Assembly: GCA_034435395.1 (NCBI GenBank)
Contig: DAOTXK010000009.1
Location: forward strand, 1 to 18,734
DNA length: 18,734 nucleotides
Source: DAOTXK01 sp034435395
GTDB lineage: Bacteria; Chloroflexota; Anaerolineae; Aggregatilineales; Ch27
Direction of reading: 5' to 3'
Both the position numbers and the translations under genes were made by a program. The notes beneath the pieces were generated by a model. The model saw only the letters and a program-made list of their open reading frames with translations. It had not been told where the DNA came from and did not search any database. This document shows positions 1 to 6,750 of this stretch, piece after piece. The first letter of the stretch is position 1, and the number at the start of each line of letters is the position of its first letter.

Positions 1-527
1 GGGTGCTGTTCGTCGATGTGGACGAGCGGGTCACGCCGGCGCTGGCGGAGGAAGTGCGGGAGGTCATTCGGTCGGGTCGGGCGGTGGGTTACGGCATCCC
101 CCGCGATAATTACATCTTTGGGCGGCTGACGCGGCATGCCGGCTGGTATCCGGATTACCAGACCCGCCTGCTGCGCCGGACCAGCGCTCGCTACGATCCG
201 GCCCGCCCGGTGCACGAGGTCGTGATCCTGGACGGCGAGGAAAAGCAGCTGCAAAACCCCCTGATCCACTACAATTACCGCGATGTTGCTCACTTTATCG
301 AGAAGCAGCGCCGCTATGCCCGGATCGACGCCGGCATCCTCTACGACCAGGGCGTCCGCCCCCGCGCGCGCCAGTTGATCGGGCCGCCGCTGCGGCAGTT
401 CCGCTGGCGTTTTTTCACGCTGGAGGGCTACAAGGATGGCCTGCACGGCCTGCGTTTAAGTCTGCTGATGGCGTGGTACGAATGGTTAAAGTATCGTTAT
501 CTGGCGGCCCGCTGGCGTTCAACGTGA
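1..527 (+). CDS. Glycosyltransferase family 2 protein, C-terminal part (5' end outside window)
   Basis: The reading frame is open from the first bases and stops with TGA at 525-527, so only the last ~175 residues are present and the true start lies upstream. The visible part opens with LFVDVDERVTPAL. This matches the acceptor-side 'DADE' metal-binding motif of GT-A glycosyltransferases of the WaaE/KdtX-like family 2 group, which transfer sugars onto lipid or polysaccharide acceptors at the cytoplasmic face of the membrane. It is followed by YGIPRDNYIFGR, WYPDYQTRLLRR and HEVVILDG, the usual order in that subgroup. The C-terminus (FRWRFFTLEGYKDGLHGLRL, then a Trp/Tyr-rich helix) also fits these enzymes, which often end in a membrane-associating helix. 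The sugar and acceptor cannot be told from this fragment. The family call is fairly secure and the specific role is unknown. The last 9 bases overlap tail to tail with the minus-strand gene ending at 519. Confidence 0.8.
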   Translation, partial: VLFVDVDERVTPALAEEVREVIRSGRAVGYGIPRDNYIFGRLTRHAGWYPDYQTRLLRRTSARYDPARPVHEVVILDGEEKQLQNPLIHYNYRDVAHFIEKQRRYARIDAGILYDQGVRPRARQLIGPPLRQFRWRFFTLEGYKDGLHGLRLSLLMAWYEWLKYRYLAARWRST

Positions 528-1670
528 CCGCCGTTTCTGCCCCCCGATGATCTCTGCCAGCGCATAGAGTCCCCCGGCGACTACGCTGTGCCCGCCCAGC
601 AACACCGGAATGGCCGCCCCGGCAGCGGCGGCGGTAAAGTCGCGCAGCCAGGGATCGCTGATCTGATCCACCAGATACAGGTCGGAAGCGAAGCGGTCGG
701 CGGCGGAAGGCCAGCGACCCTGGGCGGCCATCAGGGGTCGGCTGTCGATGATGGCGGCCTCCGTCATGCCCGCCAGCGTGTCGAAGAAAGCACGCGGCCC
801 TTGCAGCTGGATCATCTCACCCAGCAGCGAGCGGACTTCGTGGCGGGCCTGCCGACCGCTGGCGACCATGCCGCGTTCTTCGGCATAAACGCGCACCCAG
901 CACTGGGTGGCGTTGTTCAGGACCTGCCAGGCCAGCGGCGAAACCCGCCCGATCAGCGTCAGGTTGGATTCCGGGGTGGCAGCCACGTTGATCACCTCGC
1001 GTACCGGGATCGCGCGCAGGCGCTCGTCCCCGACGACGCGGGCGAGGTTCGGTTGAAGGTCAGGATGGAGGGCCATGATGGCCAGGTCGGCAGGCGTGTC
1101 GATGTCCAGGCTGGCGGCGGGGCGCATGGCGGCGATCACGCGCACCTCGAACTCGCCGCTTTCGCGCAGCAACCAGGCCAGGCTGTTGTCGCGGTCGGCG
1201 TTCTGGATGATGGGCAGGGCGTCGGCCACGTTGCTGAGCGCCACCCAATCGCTGGAGTGCAGGTTATCGGTCAGGGCGATGTGGGACGGGATGCGGCTGC
1301 CCGGCGGGCGAAATTCTGACCGGTGGAGCATCGCCGCGATGGTGTGCGCCATGCCGCTGTTGAGCAGGGGGGCGCTGCCACCGCCGAAGTACATGGTGGG
1401 GGATAGCTCGTACCTGGTGATCAGTTCTGCCAGCCGCCTGCCGAAGTGGAAAGGCGTATCCGGGTCGTCCTGATCGCGAATGACCGCGCAGGTTTCGGGG
1501 AGCCAATCAACGGTTGGGGCGGCGACGATGATGGGCGTCACTTCCTGAGCTTCTAACAGGGCGATCAGGTCCAGAGCACAGGCGCGTTGGGCTTGCAGGA
1601 CGAGTTGCTCTGGCGGGCTATTGCCAGCGCTGCCCACCATGATGACGGCGCTGACGCTCGGTGTGGTCAT
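519..1670 (-). CDS. Nucleotidyltransferase-like protein of unknown substrate (MobA/CofC-like fold, divergent)
   Basis: This encodes 383 residues from ATG at 1670. I do not recognise a named gene. The N-terminal ~205 residues look like a divergent NTP-transferase: a hydrophobic first strand (VSAVIMVG, residues 6-13), a helix ending in LIALLEAQEV, a strand PIIVAAP (46-52), and SLDIDTPADLAIM (187-199), which resembles the metal-binding end of MobA/CofC-type sugar- or cofactor-nucleotidyltransferases. The usual glycine-rich LAGG-x-G-x-R-x-G-x-K signature after strand 1 is absent, so catalysis is uncertain. Residues ~206-383 form a second, mostly helical region containing RFASDLYLVDQISDPW and a glycine-rich segment (LLGGHSVVAGGLYAL) of no known role. 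The gene lies 77 bases downstream of hpf on the same strand and may be read with it, although a hairpin lies between them. Upstream of ATG only a weak GAAAGA-type ribosome site is visible. No signal peptide or clear membrane helix is seen. Confidence 0.6.
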   Translation of the reverse strand: MTTPSVSAVIMVGSAGNSPPEQLVLQAQRACALDLIALLEAQEVTPIIVAAPTVDWLPETCAVIRDQDDPDTPFHFGRRLAELITRYELSPTMYFGGGSAPLLNSGMAHTIAAMLHRSEFRPPGSRIPSHIALTDNLHSSDWVALSNVADALPIIQNADRDNSLAWLLRESGEFEVRVIAAMRPAASLDIDTPADLAIMALHPDLQPNLARVVGDERLRAIPVREVINVAATPESNLTLIGRVSPLAWQVLNNATQCWVRVYAEERGMVASGRQARHEVRSLLGEMIQLQGPRAFFDTLAGMTEAAIIDSRPLMAAQGRWPSAADRFASDLYLVDQISDPWLRDFTAAAAGAAIPVLLGGHSVVAGGLYALAEIIGGQKRRSR

Positions 1671-1687
1671 AGCGGTTCTTTCAACAA

Positions 1688-1713
1688 GCCGGAGGCTGCA
1701 AGCAGCCCCCGGC
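1688..1713 (-). terminator. Hairpin between hpf and the nucleotidyltransferase-like gene (possible terminator or attenuator)
   Basis: The arms GCCGG-A-GGCTG (1688-1698) and CAGCC-C-CCGGC (1703-1713) pair around a CAAG loop. This gives two 5-bp blocks split by one A/C mismatch. On the minus strand the hairpin is followed by TTGTTGAAAG, only modestly U-rich. It begins 34 bases after the hpf stop and ends 17 bases before the next start codon. It could therefore be a leaky terminator, an attenuator, or a structure affecting translation of the downstream gene. Confidence 0.4.
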
Positions 1714-1747
1714 AGAAGTGTCCCTCAAGAGACCATTAGGGGCGGCG

Positions 1748-2326
1748 TCAGGCGATTTCCGGCACCAGGATGCCGTAGTTGCCATCTTCCCGCAGGTAGG
1801 CGACGTTGAGGAGATGGGTCTCGGCGTTGAGGAATACGAAAAAATCGTGTCCCAGCAGTTCCATCTGTTCGATGGCTTCTTCCTCGTTCATCGGCGTGAC
1901 CTCAATGACCTTCCGGCGGACGATTTCAGACTTAGGCTCTTCATAGTCGGAGCTTTGCTCGCCGGGCACCGGTTCCGCCGCCGCCAGTTCAGGCTCCAGC
2001 TCCGCAAATCGCTCCCCGCCGCGACGCTTTCGTTTCCCCTTGTAGTTTCGGATACGGCGGTACATTTTGTCCAGCACGAGATCAATGGCGGCAGCCATAT
2101 CGTACTGGCTTTTGTCTTCGGCGCGCAAGATGGTCCCTCGTCGGTCGCGCACGGTGAGCTGGGCGATGGCGCGGTTGGGCCCTTGCTTCTGCCGCTGCGA
2201 GGCCAGGTCTATCCGTGCCTCCACGATATTGGGCAGGTAGCGGTCCAGTTTACTGACCTTCTTCTCGATGTGCTCACGCAGGTTTTGTTTGAGCTCAACA
2301 TTTTTGGCGAAAACTTGGACCTCCAT
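1748..2326 (-). CDS. hpf: Ribosome hibernation promoting factor, long form
   Basis: This encodes 192 residues from ATG at 2326. The start is chosen because a GGAAAGGA ribosome site lies just upstream and the protein then begins exactly as the family does (MEVQVFAKNVELKQNLREHI). The in-frame opening extends further upstream, but that stretch is antisense or shifted coding inside comF. Residues 1-~98 are the S30AE domain that binds the decoding region of the 30S subunit. A charged Glu/Ala/Pro-rich linker follows at ~105-133. Residues ~134-192 (EIVRRKVIEVTPMNEEEAI, then FFVFLNAETHLLNVAYLRED) are the C-terminal dimerisation domain that pairs two 70S ribosomes into 100S particles. Length and domain order match long-form HPF of Gram-positives and other non-gamma-proteobacteria. 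It follows comF by 59 bases at the end of the tad/comF block, and no convincing promoter of its own was found. The assignment is confident. Confidence 0.95.
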   Translation of the reverse strand: MEVQVFAKNVELKQNLREHIEKKVSKLDRYLPNIVEARIDLASQRQKQGPNRAIAQLTVRDRRGTILRAEDKSQYDMAAAIDLVLDKMYRRIRNYKGKRKRRGGERFAELEPELAAAEPVPGEQSSDYEEPKSEIVRRKVIEVTPMNEEEAIEQMELLGHDFFVFLNAETHLLNVAYLREDGNYGILVPEIA

Positions 2327-2385
2327 AGCTTGTTCCTTTCCGAATACCGCCAGCAAGAGACACAGGATGGGCGCGAACGCCGCTG

Positions 2386-3111
2386 TCAGCGCTGATCGGT
2401 CGCCACTGCTCGTCCGACGACGAGCGCCCGGATGCTGCCCGCGCCAGCGTCGAGCAAGGTTTTCGCGCATTCCAGCAGGGTGGCCCCGGTGGTGAAGACA
2501 TCGTCCACCAGGATGATGTCCTGACCCTGAAGGCGGGACGGGTTGGACACGGCGAAAGCGCCTCTGACGTTCGCCTGTCGCTCCTGATAGTTTAGACCGA
2601 CCTGAGACTGGGTCATCCTTACGCGAGCCAGCACCTCGTCCCATTGCCCCCAACCCGTCTGCCGGGCGATGGCCTGGCCGAGCAGGGCTGACTGGTTGAA
2701 GCCCCGCTGATGGTAGCGCGCATCGTGCAGGGGAACCGGGATGATCTGACTGCGCGGCCATCCTGCCGCCAGGACGGCCTGGGCCATCAGGCTGCCCAAG
2801 GGGCTGGCCAGATCGGTCAGACAGTCGTACTTCAAGGCGTGGACGGCCTTCTGCAAGGCCCCGTTAAACTGTCCCAAGGCGTGCAGGGCGGTCAGAGGGT
2901 AGGGGGGCGGGCCGGTCTCCTCTGGAGCGACGAAGGAGGCAATACACCGGTCGCAGAGCAGCGTTCCCACCCGGCCACATCCGACGCACACCGGGGGGAA
3001 GATAAGGTCAAGGACCGGGGTCAGGACGGAGTGTTTGACGAGCCTCCAACCGTTGGAAACGGCAGATGCTCGCCTGCCCATCTGAGCGGCAGCGAGCGAT
3101 GGGTGTTGCAC
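2386..3111 (-). CDS. comF: ComF family protein (phosphoribosyltransferase-like competence protein)
   Basis: This encodes 241 residues from GTG at 3111, 19 bases after the tadC stop. A later ATG at 3081 (residue 11) is an alternative, and neither has a strong ribosome site. The N-terminal part carries a four-cysteine zinc-binding knuckle (C42-V-G-C45 ... C53-D-R-C56). The rest is a type I phosphoribosyltransferase fold with IIPVPLH (123-129), the RxxxRGFNQS segment (132-141), and the PRPP-loop motif IILVDDVFTTGAT (199-211). TQSQVGLNYQERQANVRGAF is the typical ComF family signature. ComF is required for natural transformation in Bacillus, Haemophilus and Helicobacter and acts in the cytosol on incoming single-stranded DNA. 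Related proteins occur widely in bacteria not known to be competent. Its position directly behind tadC suggests co-transcription with the pilus genes. The family is secure and the role in competence here is inferred. Confidence 0.9.
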   Translation of the reverse strand: MQHPSLAAAQMGRRASAVSNGWRLVKHSVLTPVLDLIFPPVCVGCGRVGTLLCDRCIASFVAPEETGPPPYPLTALHALGQFNGALQKAVHALKYDCLTDLASPLGSLMAQAVLAAGWPRSQIIPVPLHDARYHQRGFNQSALLGQAIARQTGWGQWDEVLARVRMTQSQVGLNYQERQANVRGAFAVSNPSRLQGQDIILVDDVFTTGATLLECAKTLLDAGAGSIRALVVGRAVATDQR

Positions 3112-3130
3112 CAGGATTCGTATCCGTGTT

Positions 3131-4072
3131 TTAGAATCGGACGCTTCCGAGATTTTCCATCAGGACGATCACGGATGGGCCCAGGAGCACGATCCAGATG
3201 GACGGGAAGATGAGAAGCACCATCGGGATCATCATTTTGACGGGTGCCTGCTGGGCCTTCTCCTGGGCGCGCTGGCGGCGCTTGACGCGCATCTGGTCGG
3301 ACTGGACGCGCAGAATCTTGGCCATACTCACGCCCAGTTGATCGGCCTGGATGATGGCGGCGACGAAGCTGGTGACATCCGGCACGTCCATGCGTTCGGC
3401 CATGCCACGCAGGGCTTCGCGGCGCAGCTTACCCAGTTGCATTTCTTGCAGCACGCGCCCGAAGGCGATGGCCAGATCGTTGTCCCATTTCTCGTAAACC
3501 TTGCCCATGGCCGCGTCAAAGCCCAAACCTGCTTCCACACAGATAGTCAGCAGGTCCAGGGCATCCGGCAGCGCTTTGACAATCTCCTCCTGGCGACGGC
3601 TGATCTTCCCTTTCAGCCACAGCGACGGCAGGAAGTAGCCCAGTGCCGCCCCGCCGATGACATACAGCAGGCCATTTTGCTGCCGGGTGAGGACCACAAA
3701 CAGCAAAAAGGACAGCACGGTGAAAGCCACCGTCGCGCCTATCCGTAAACCGAGGAAGGTCGTGGCATCCATGTTGTTGGGGTTGCCAGCCAGTTCGAGC
3801 TGCCGCCGGGTTTCTTCAAGCTGCCTTTCTGGCGTGAACCGCGTGACCAGATTGGCCAGCCACTTAAATATTGGCCTCAGGATACGCTCCTGGAAGGGCA
3901 TGGACAGTTCCAGCTCTTCCAACGAGGACGGCAGCTCGCGCTCGTCATACTCCGCCAGCCGGGCCTGGAGAGGGTCCCCGCCCTCATCCCGCATGCCATA
4001 GTAGACCAGCCCGGCTAGCACGAACAGGCCAAAGACAATCAGAATCACAATGCCGACGGTGTTCGGGCCCAT
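3131..4072 (-). CDS. tadC: Tad/Flp pilus assembly platform protein TadC
   Basis: This encodes 313 residues from ATG at 4072, with AGGAG 7 bases upstream. It is a type II secretion system F-domain (GspF/TadC) membrane protein. It has an N-terminal membrane helix (~7-26), a cytoplasmic region with PERQLEETRRQLELAGNP (81-98), two helices at ~109-128 and ~134-153, the cytoplasmic F domain (~166-275), and a last hydrophobic helix (~281-305). In the F domain, ALPDALDLLTICVEAGLGFD (167-186) and FVAAIIQADQLGVSMAKIL (236-254) are hallmark family segments. TadC pairs with TadB to form the inner-membrane platform that the CpaF motor works on to extrude or retract Flp pilins. The gene follows tadB after 32 bases and precedes comF by 19, so it appears to be within one transcript. 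Length is normal for TadC. Confidence 0.93.
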   Translation of the reverse strand: MGPNTVGIVILIVFGLFVLAGLVYYGMRDEGGDPLQARLAEYDERELPSSLEELELSMPFQERILRPIFKWLANLVTRFTPERQLEETRRQLELAGNPNNMDATTFLGLRIGATVAFTVLSFLLFVVLTRQQNGLLYVIGGAALGYFLPSLWLKGKISRRQEEIVKALPDALDLLTICVEAGLGFDAAMGKVYEKWDNDLAIAFGRVLQEMQLGKLRREALRGMAERMDVPDVTSFVAAIIQADQLGVSMAKILRVQSDQMRVKRRQRAQEKAQQAPVKMMIPMVLLIFPSIWIVLLGPSVIVLMENLGSVRF

Positions 4073-4104
4073 AGGTTGATCTCCTCTACCCCGTCATTCG
4101 CCCA

Positions 4105-5091
4105 TCAGTACTGGATGTCCACGATTCTCTGGATGATGGCCATGCCAATGCCGATCAGGCCAAGCCCGATGCCTAACATCGGCCAACCGCAGGCGCGGTT
4201 CTCAAACATCCCTCCCATGTAACCGGGATTGATCACCATCAGGAACAGCGCCAGCACGATCGGCAGGCCGCCGATCAGGTACCCGGTCACGCGGCCCTGA
4301 GACGTCAGCACGCGGACTTCGCCCTTGAGTTTGATGCGTTCGCGAATGGTGTGCCCGATGGTTTCCAGGATTTCCGCCAGATTCCCACCGACCTCGCGCT
4401 GGATGTTGACCGCGGTGACGATGAGGTCCAGGTCTTCGCTTTCCACGCGGTTGAGCATATGCTGTAAGGCATCATCCATCGAGATGCCCAATTGGACTTC
4501 CTGGACCACGCGGTGAAATTCGGTGGTCGTCGGTTCAGGCGCTTCCTTACCAATCGCTTCCATGGCCTGCAGAACGCTGTAGCCAGAGCGCAGCGAGTTC
4601 ACCCACAGGCCGATTGTGTCTGGCAGTTGCTCCTCGAAGTTGCGGAGTCGGGTATTCTGTTTGCGGCTGACATAAATGCGCGGGGCAAAGAATCCCACCA
4701 CCGCGGATACCACGCCCATGATGGGGTCGCCATGGAACAGGATAAACGTGCCTAGCAGGAAACCGCCGATGGAAGTGATGACGTGCAGGGCGGCGTATTC
4801 CGCCACGGTGAGTTTAAGGTCGGCTTTCGCCAGCGCGATTTTCATGTTCTTGCCGAATTCGCGCTGCGTCAGGGCCTGATCGAGCGATTTCGTCAGCTGG
4901 CTGGGTTCTCCCCGGCCTTCCTCTTCCCGGGGGATTTCCACGTAGGTTTCGAATTCCGTGTACCGCCCCAGCCGCTCCTCGATCTCATCCTGCTGGCTGG
5001 CCCGTATACTGAGCACGCCCGCAATGAGGATGATGATCGCGATCAAACCGGCCACAATCGCAATGATGATGGTTGGGTCCATTCCTGCCAT
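4105..5091 (-). CDS. tadB: Tad/Flp pilus assembly platform protein TadB
   Basis: This encodes 328 residues from ATG at 5091, preceded by a TTAGGGAAG purine stretch. A second ATG three codons in is too close to its purines to be favoured. It is a type II secretion F-domain protein with an N-terminal helix (~8-28), an acidic cytoplasmic stretch (~34-62), helices at ~99-118 and ~122-139, the F domain (~155-265) containing QLPDTIGLWVNSLRSGYSVL and DLIVTAVNIQREVGGNLAEIL, and C-terminal helices (~270-288 and ~305-320). With TadC it forms the cytoplasmic-membrane platform for Flp pilus assembly. It is separated from cpaF by an unusually long 206-base gap with hairpins and a possible -10 element, but only 32 bases separate it from tadC. 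The pairing of a longer TadB with a TadC carrying shorter flanking segments is the usual arrangement. Confidence 0.93.
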   Translation of the reverse strand: MAGMDPTIIIAIVAGLIAIIILIAGVLSIRASQQDEIEERLGRYTEFETYVEIPREEEGRGEPSQLTKSLDQALTQREFGKNMKIALAKADLKLTVAEYAALHVITSIGGFLLGTFILFHGDPIMGVVSAVVGFFAPRIYVSRKQNTRLRNFEEQLPDTIGLWVNSLRSGYSVLQAMEAIGKEAPEPTTTEFHRVVQEVQLGISMDDALQHMLNRVESEDLDLIVTAVNIQREVGGNLAEILETIGHTIRERIKLKGEVRVLTSQGRVTGYLIGGLPIVLALFLMVINPGYMGGMFENRACGWPMLGIGLGLIGIGMAIIQRIVDIQY

Positions 5092-5160
5092 GGTCTACGC
5101 TTCCCTAACACTCATCTTCAGCGGCTGAACAGCCGTGGTTAAACCGGCCAGAAATGTCTC

Positions 5161-5186
5161 CCTGGCACCTGGCATCCGGTGCCGGG
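5161..5186 (-). other. Hairpin in the tadB leader
   Basis: The arms CCTGGCACC (5161-5169) and GGTGCCGGG (5178-5186) pair over 9 positions, one of them G/U, around an 8-base loop. In the minus-strand transcript it lies about 70-95 bases before the tadB start and is not followed by a U-run, so it is unlikely to be a simple terminator. It could be an RNA processing or stability element. Confidence 0.4.
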
Positions 5187-5197
5187 CTGATGAATGT

Positions 5198-5203
5198 ATT
5201 ATA
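5198..5203 (-). promoter_or_regulatory. Possible -10 element upstream of tadB
   Basis: A perfect minus-strand TATAAT sits in a short AT-rich patch (about 5195-5218) inside an otherwise GC-rich gap. No recognisable TTGACA-like -35 lies 16-18 bases upstream, so promoter activity is uncertain. If real, tadB-tadC-comF-hpf could be transcribed separately from cpaB-cpaE-cpaF. Confidence 0.3.
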
Positions 5204-5237
5204 GCATAGCTTATTATCCTGAGGCTCATGCGGCTAT

Positions 5238-5288
5238 GTCGTCGTGGTCAGGACGACGAGGCCGGACCCTGGGACAGGCCCGGCCTCG
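5238..5288 (-). terminator. Tandem hairpins just after cpaF (weak terminator or processing site)
   Basis: The first hairpin pairs CGAGGCCGG (5257-5265) with CCGGCCTCG (5280-5288), 9 perfect pairs with a 14-base loop. A second pairs GTCGTC (5238-5243) with GACGAC (5252-5257). They begin 10 bases after the cpaF stop on the minus strand. No U-tract follows, so this is more likely a partial terminator or a barrier to 3' decay than a strong intrinsic terminator. Confidence 0.4.
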
Positions 5289-5297
5289 CCCGATGGT

Positions 5298-6704
5298 CTA
5301 GTAGCGCTGGCCGATGCCGAACACGGAGGGCGGCAGGTGAATGCCTGTGGCCTCGATGATGTCCATGAACTTGGGCCGCAGGCCGGTGGGCCGGATACGC
5401 CCGATCACCTTGCCAGCCTCGATGCCGGTCTGCTCGAACTCAAAAATGTCCGACAGCACGATCACGTCACCTTCCATGCCCTGCACTTCGGTGACTTTTA
5501 CGACCTTACGCGACCCGTCGCGCAGCCGTTCCGTGTGGCAGATCAGGTCCACAGCTGAGGCGATCTGTTCGCGGATGGCGCGGACCGGCAGGTCCATGCC
5601 GGCCATCAGGCACATAACCTCCAGGCGAGAGATGGTGTCGCGCGGGCTGTTGGAGTGGAGCGTGGTGAGCGAGCCATCATGGCCGGTGTTCATCGCCTGG
5701 AGCATGTCCAGCGCCTCGCCGGCGCGGCACTCGCCGACCACGATGCGGTCAGGCCGCATACGGAGGCAGTTCACCACCAGGTCCCGGATGGTGACTTCGC
5801 CCTTGCCCTCGATGTTGGGCGGGCGGCTTTCCAGCGTGATCACATGTTCCTGGCGGAGTTGTAGCTCGGCGGCGTTTTCCACGGTGATGATCCGCTCGTC
5901 TTCGGGGATGAAGCCGGACAACACGTTGAGCAGTGTGGTCTTGCCGGAGCCAGTGCCGCCGCTGACGATCATGTTCAGCCGTGAGATCACGCACGCCCGC
6001 ATAAATTCGATCACCTCCGGCGTGATCGTGCCAAAGCGGATCAGGTCCTCCACGGTCAGCGGTTTTTTGGAGAACTTGCGGATGGTGATGGTTGGCCCTA
6101 CCAGCGACAGGGGACGGATGATGACATTCACCCGCGAGCCGTCGTTCAGGCGGGCATCCACATAGGGCTGGCTTTCGTCAACGCGGCGGCCCAGAGGGGC
6201 GACGATGCGGTCGATGATCCGCAATACGTGGTCCTCATTCTCGAACGTCGTGTTCACCCGGTGGATGATACCCTTGCGCTCGATATAGAGGTTTTTCGGC
6301 CCGTTGACCATGACCTCCGTGATGCTCTCGTCGGCCAGCAGCGGCTCAAGCGGCCCCAGTCCCAGAATTTCAGCGACGATCTGTTCAAAGAGCCGCTGAC
6401 GTTCAGCGCGACTCAGCACGATGTTCTCTTCGGCCAGGATGGTCGTATAGAGTTCTTCCATGGTGCTGCGGATCTCGACGTGCTGGGTCATGTCCATAGA
6501 CGGGTCCAACTCGGCCAGGAGTTTGGTCTGGACCCGACTTTTGATGTCCATGTAACTTTCGCGGGCCGCCTGGGTCTTGGTGGGAGCTGGCCGTTGGCGG
6601 ACGCGCATTTGGGCCAGTCTGGACTGCTCGTCGGTGGGTTCCCCGGGACCACTCGGTGGCGTCGCTCCCTGGTTGCCTTTTTCGATTCGTCGTAACAGTG
6701 ACAC
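5298..6704 (-). CDS. cpaF: Tad/Flp pilus motor ATPase CpaF/TadA
   Basis: This encodes 468 residues from GTG at 6704, with the ribosome site AGGGAGGG 7-8 bases upstream. It is a hexameric secretion-family ATPase that powers pilin assembly from the cytosol. Residues 1-~50 are a low-complexity tail. An N-terminal domain follows (~55-150) with ILGLGPLEPLLADESITEVMVNG, then the catalytic domain: Walker A GGTGSGKT (249-256), Asp/Glu box VENAAELQL (275-283), Walker B PDRIVVGE (318-325), and the His box TGHDGSLTTLH (340-350). The downstream text ASAVDLICHTERLRDGSRKV matches CpaF/TadA rather than GspE or PilB, which carry a four-Cys zinc site that is absent here. The segment after Walker B reads GECRAGEAL where many homologues have GEVRGGEAL. 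This is a conservative variation and all catalytic residues are present. The gene lies 46 bases downstream of cpaE. Bidirectional function (extension and retraction) is known for some homologues. Confidence 0.95.
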   Translation of the reverse strand: MSLLRRIEKGNQGATPPSGPGEPTDEQSRLAQMRVRQRPAPTKTQAARESYMDIKSRVQTKLLAELDPSMDMTQHVEIRSTMEELYTTILAEENIVLSRAERQRLFEQIVAEILGLGPLEPLLADESITEVMVNGPKNLYIERKGIIHRVNTTFENEDHVLRIIDRIVAPLGRRVDESQPYVDARLNDGSRVNVIIRPLSLVGPTITIRKFSKKPLTVEDLIRFGTITPEVIEFMRACVISRLNMIVSGGTGSGKTTLLNVLSGFIPEDERIITVENAAELQLRQEHVITLESRPPNIEGKGEVTIRDLVVNCLRMRPDRIVVGECRAGEALDMLQAMNTGHDGSLTTLHSNSPRDTISRLEVMCLMAGMDLPVRAIREQIASAVDLICHTERLRDGSRKVVKVTEVQGMEGDVIVLSDIFEFEQTGIEAGKVIGRIRPTGLRPKFMDIIEATGIHLPPSVFGIGQRY

Positions 6705-6750
6705 TGTTTTGCCCTCCCTGGCTAGCTAAACTAGCGATAAATCGTTTTCC

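Noticed and set aside
2327..2761. N-terminal extension of hpf in the same open frame, up to 2761
   Set aside because: The extension lies over comF in another frame and is low-complexity. HPF begins normally at the ATG at 2326, which has a good ribosome site.
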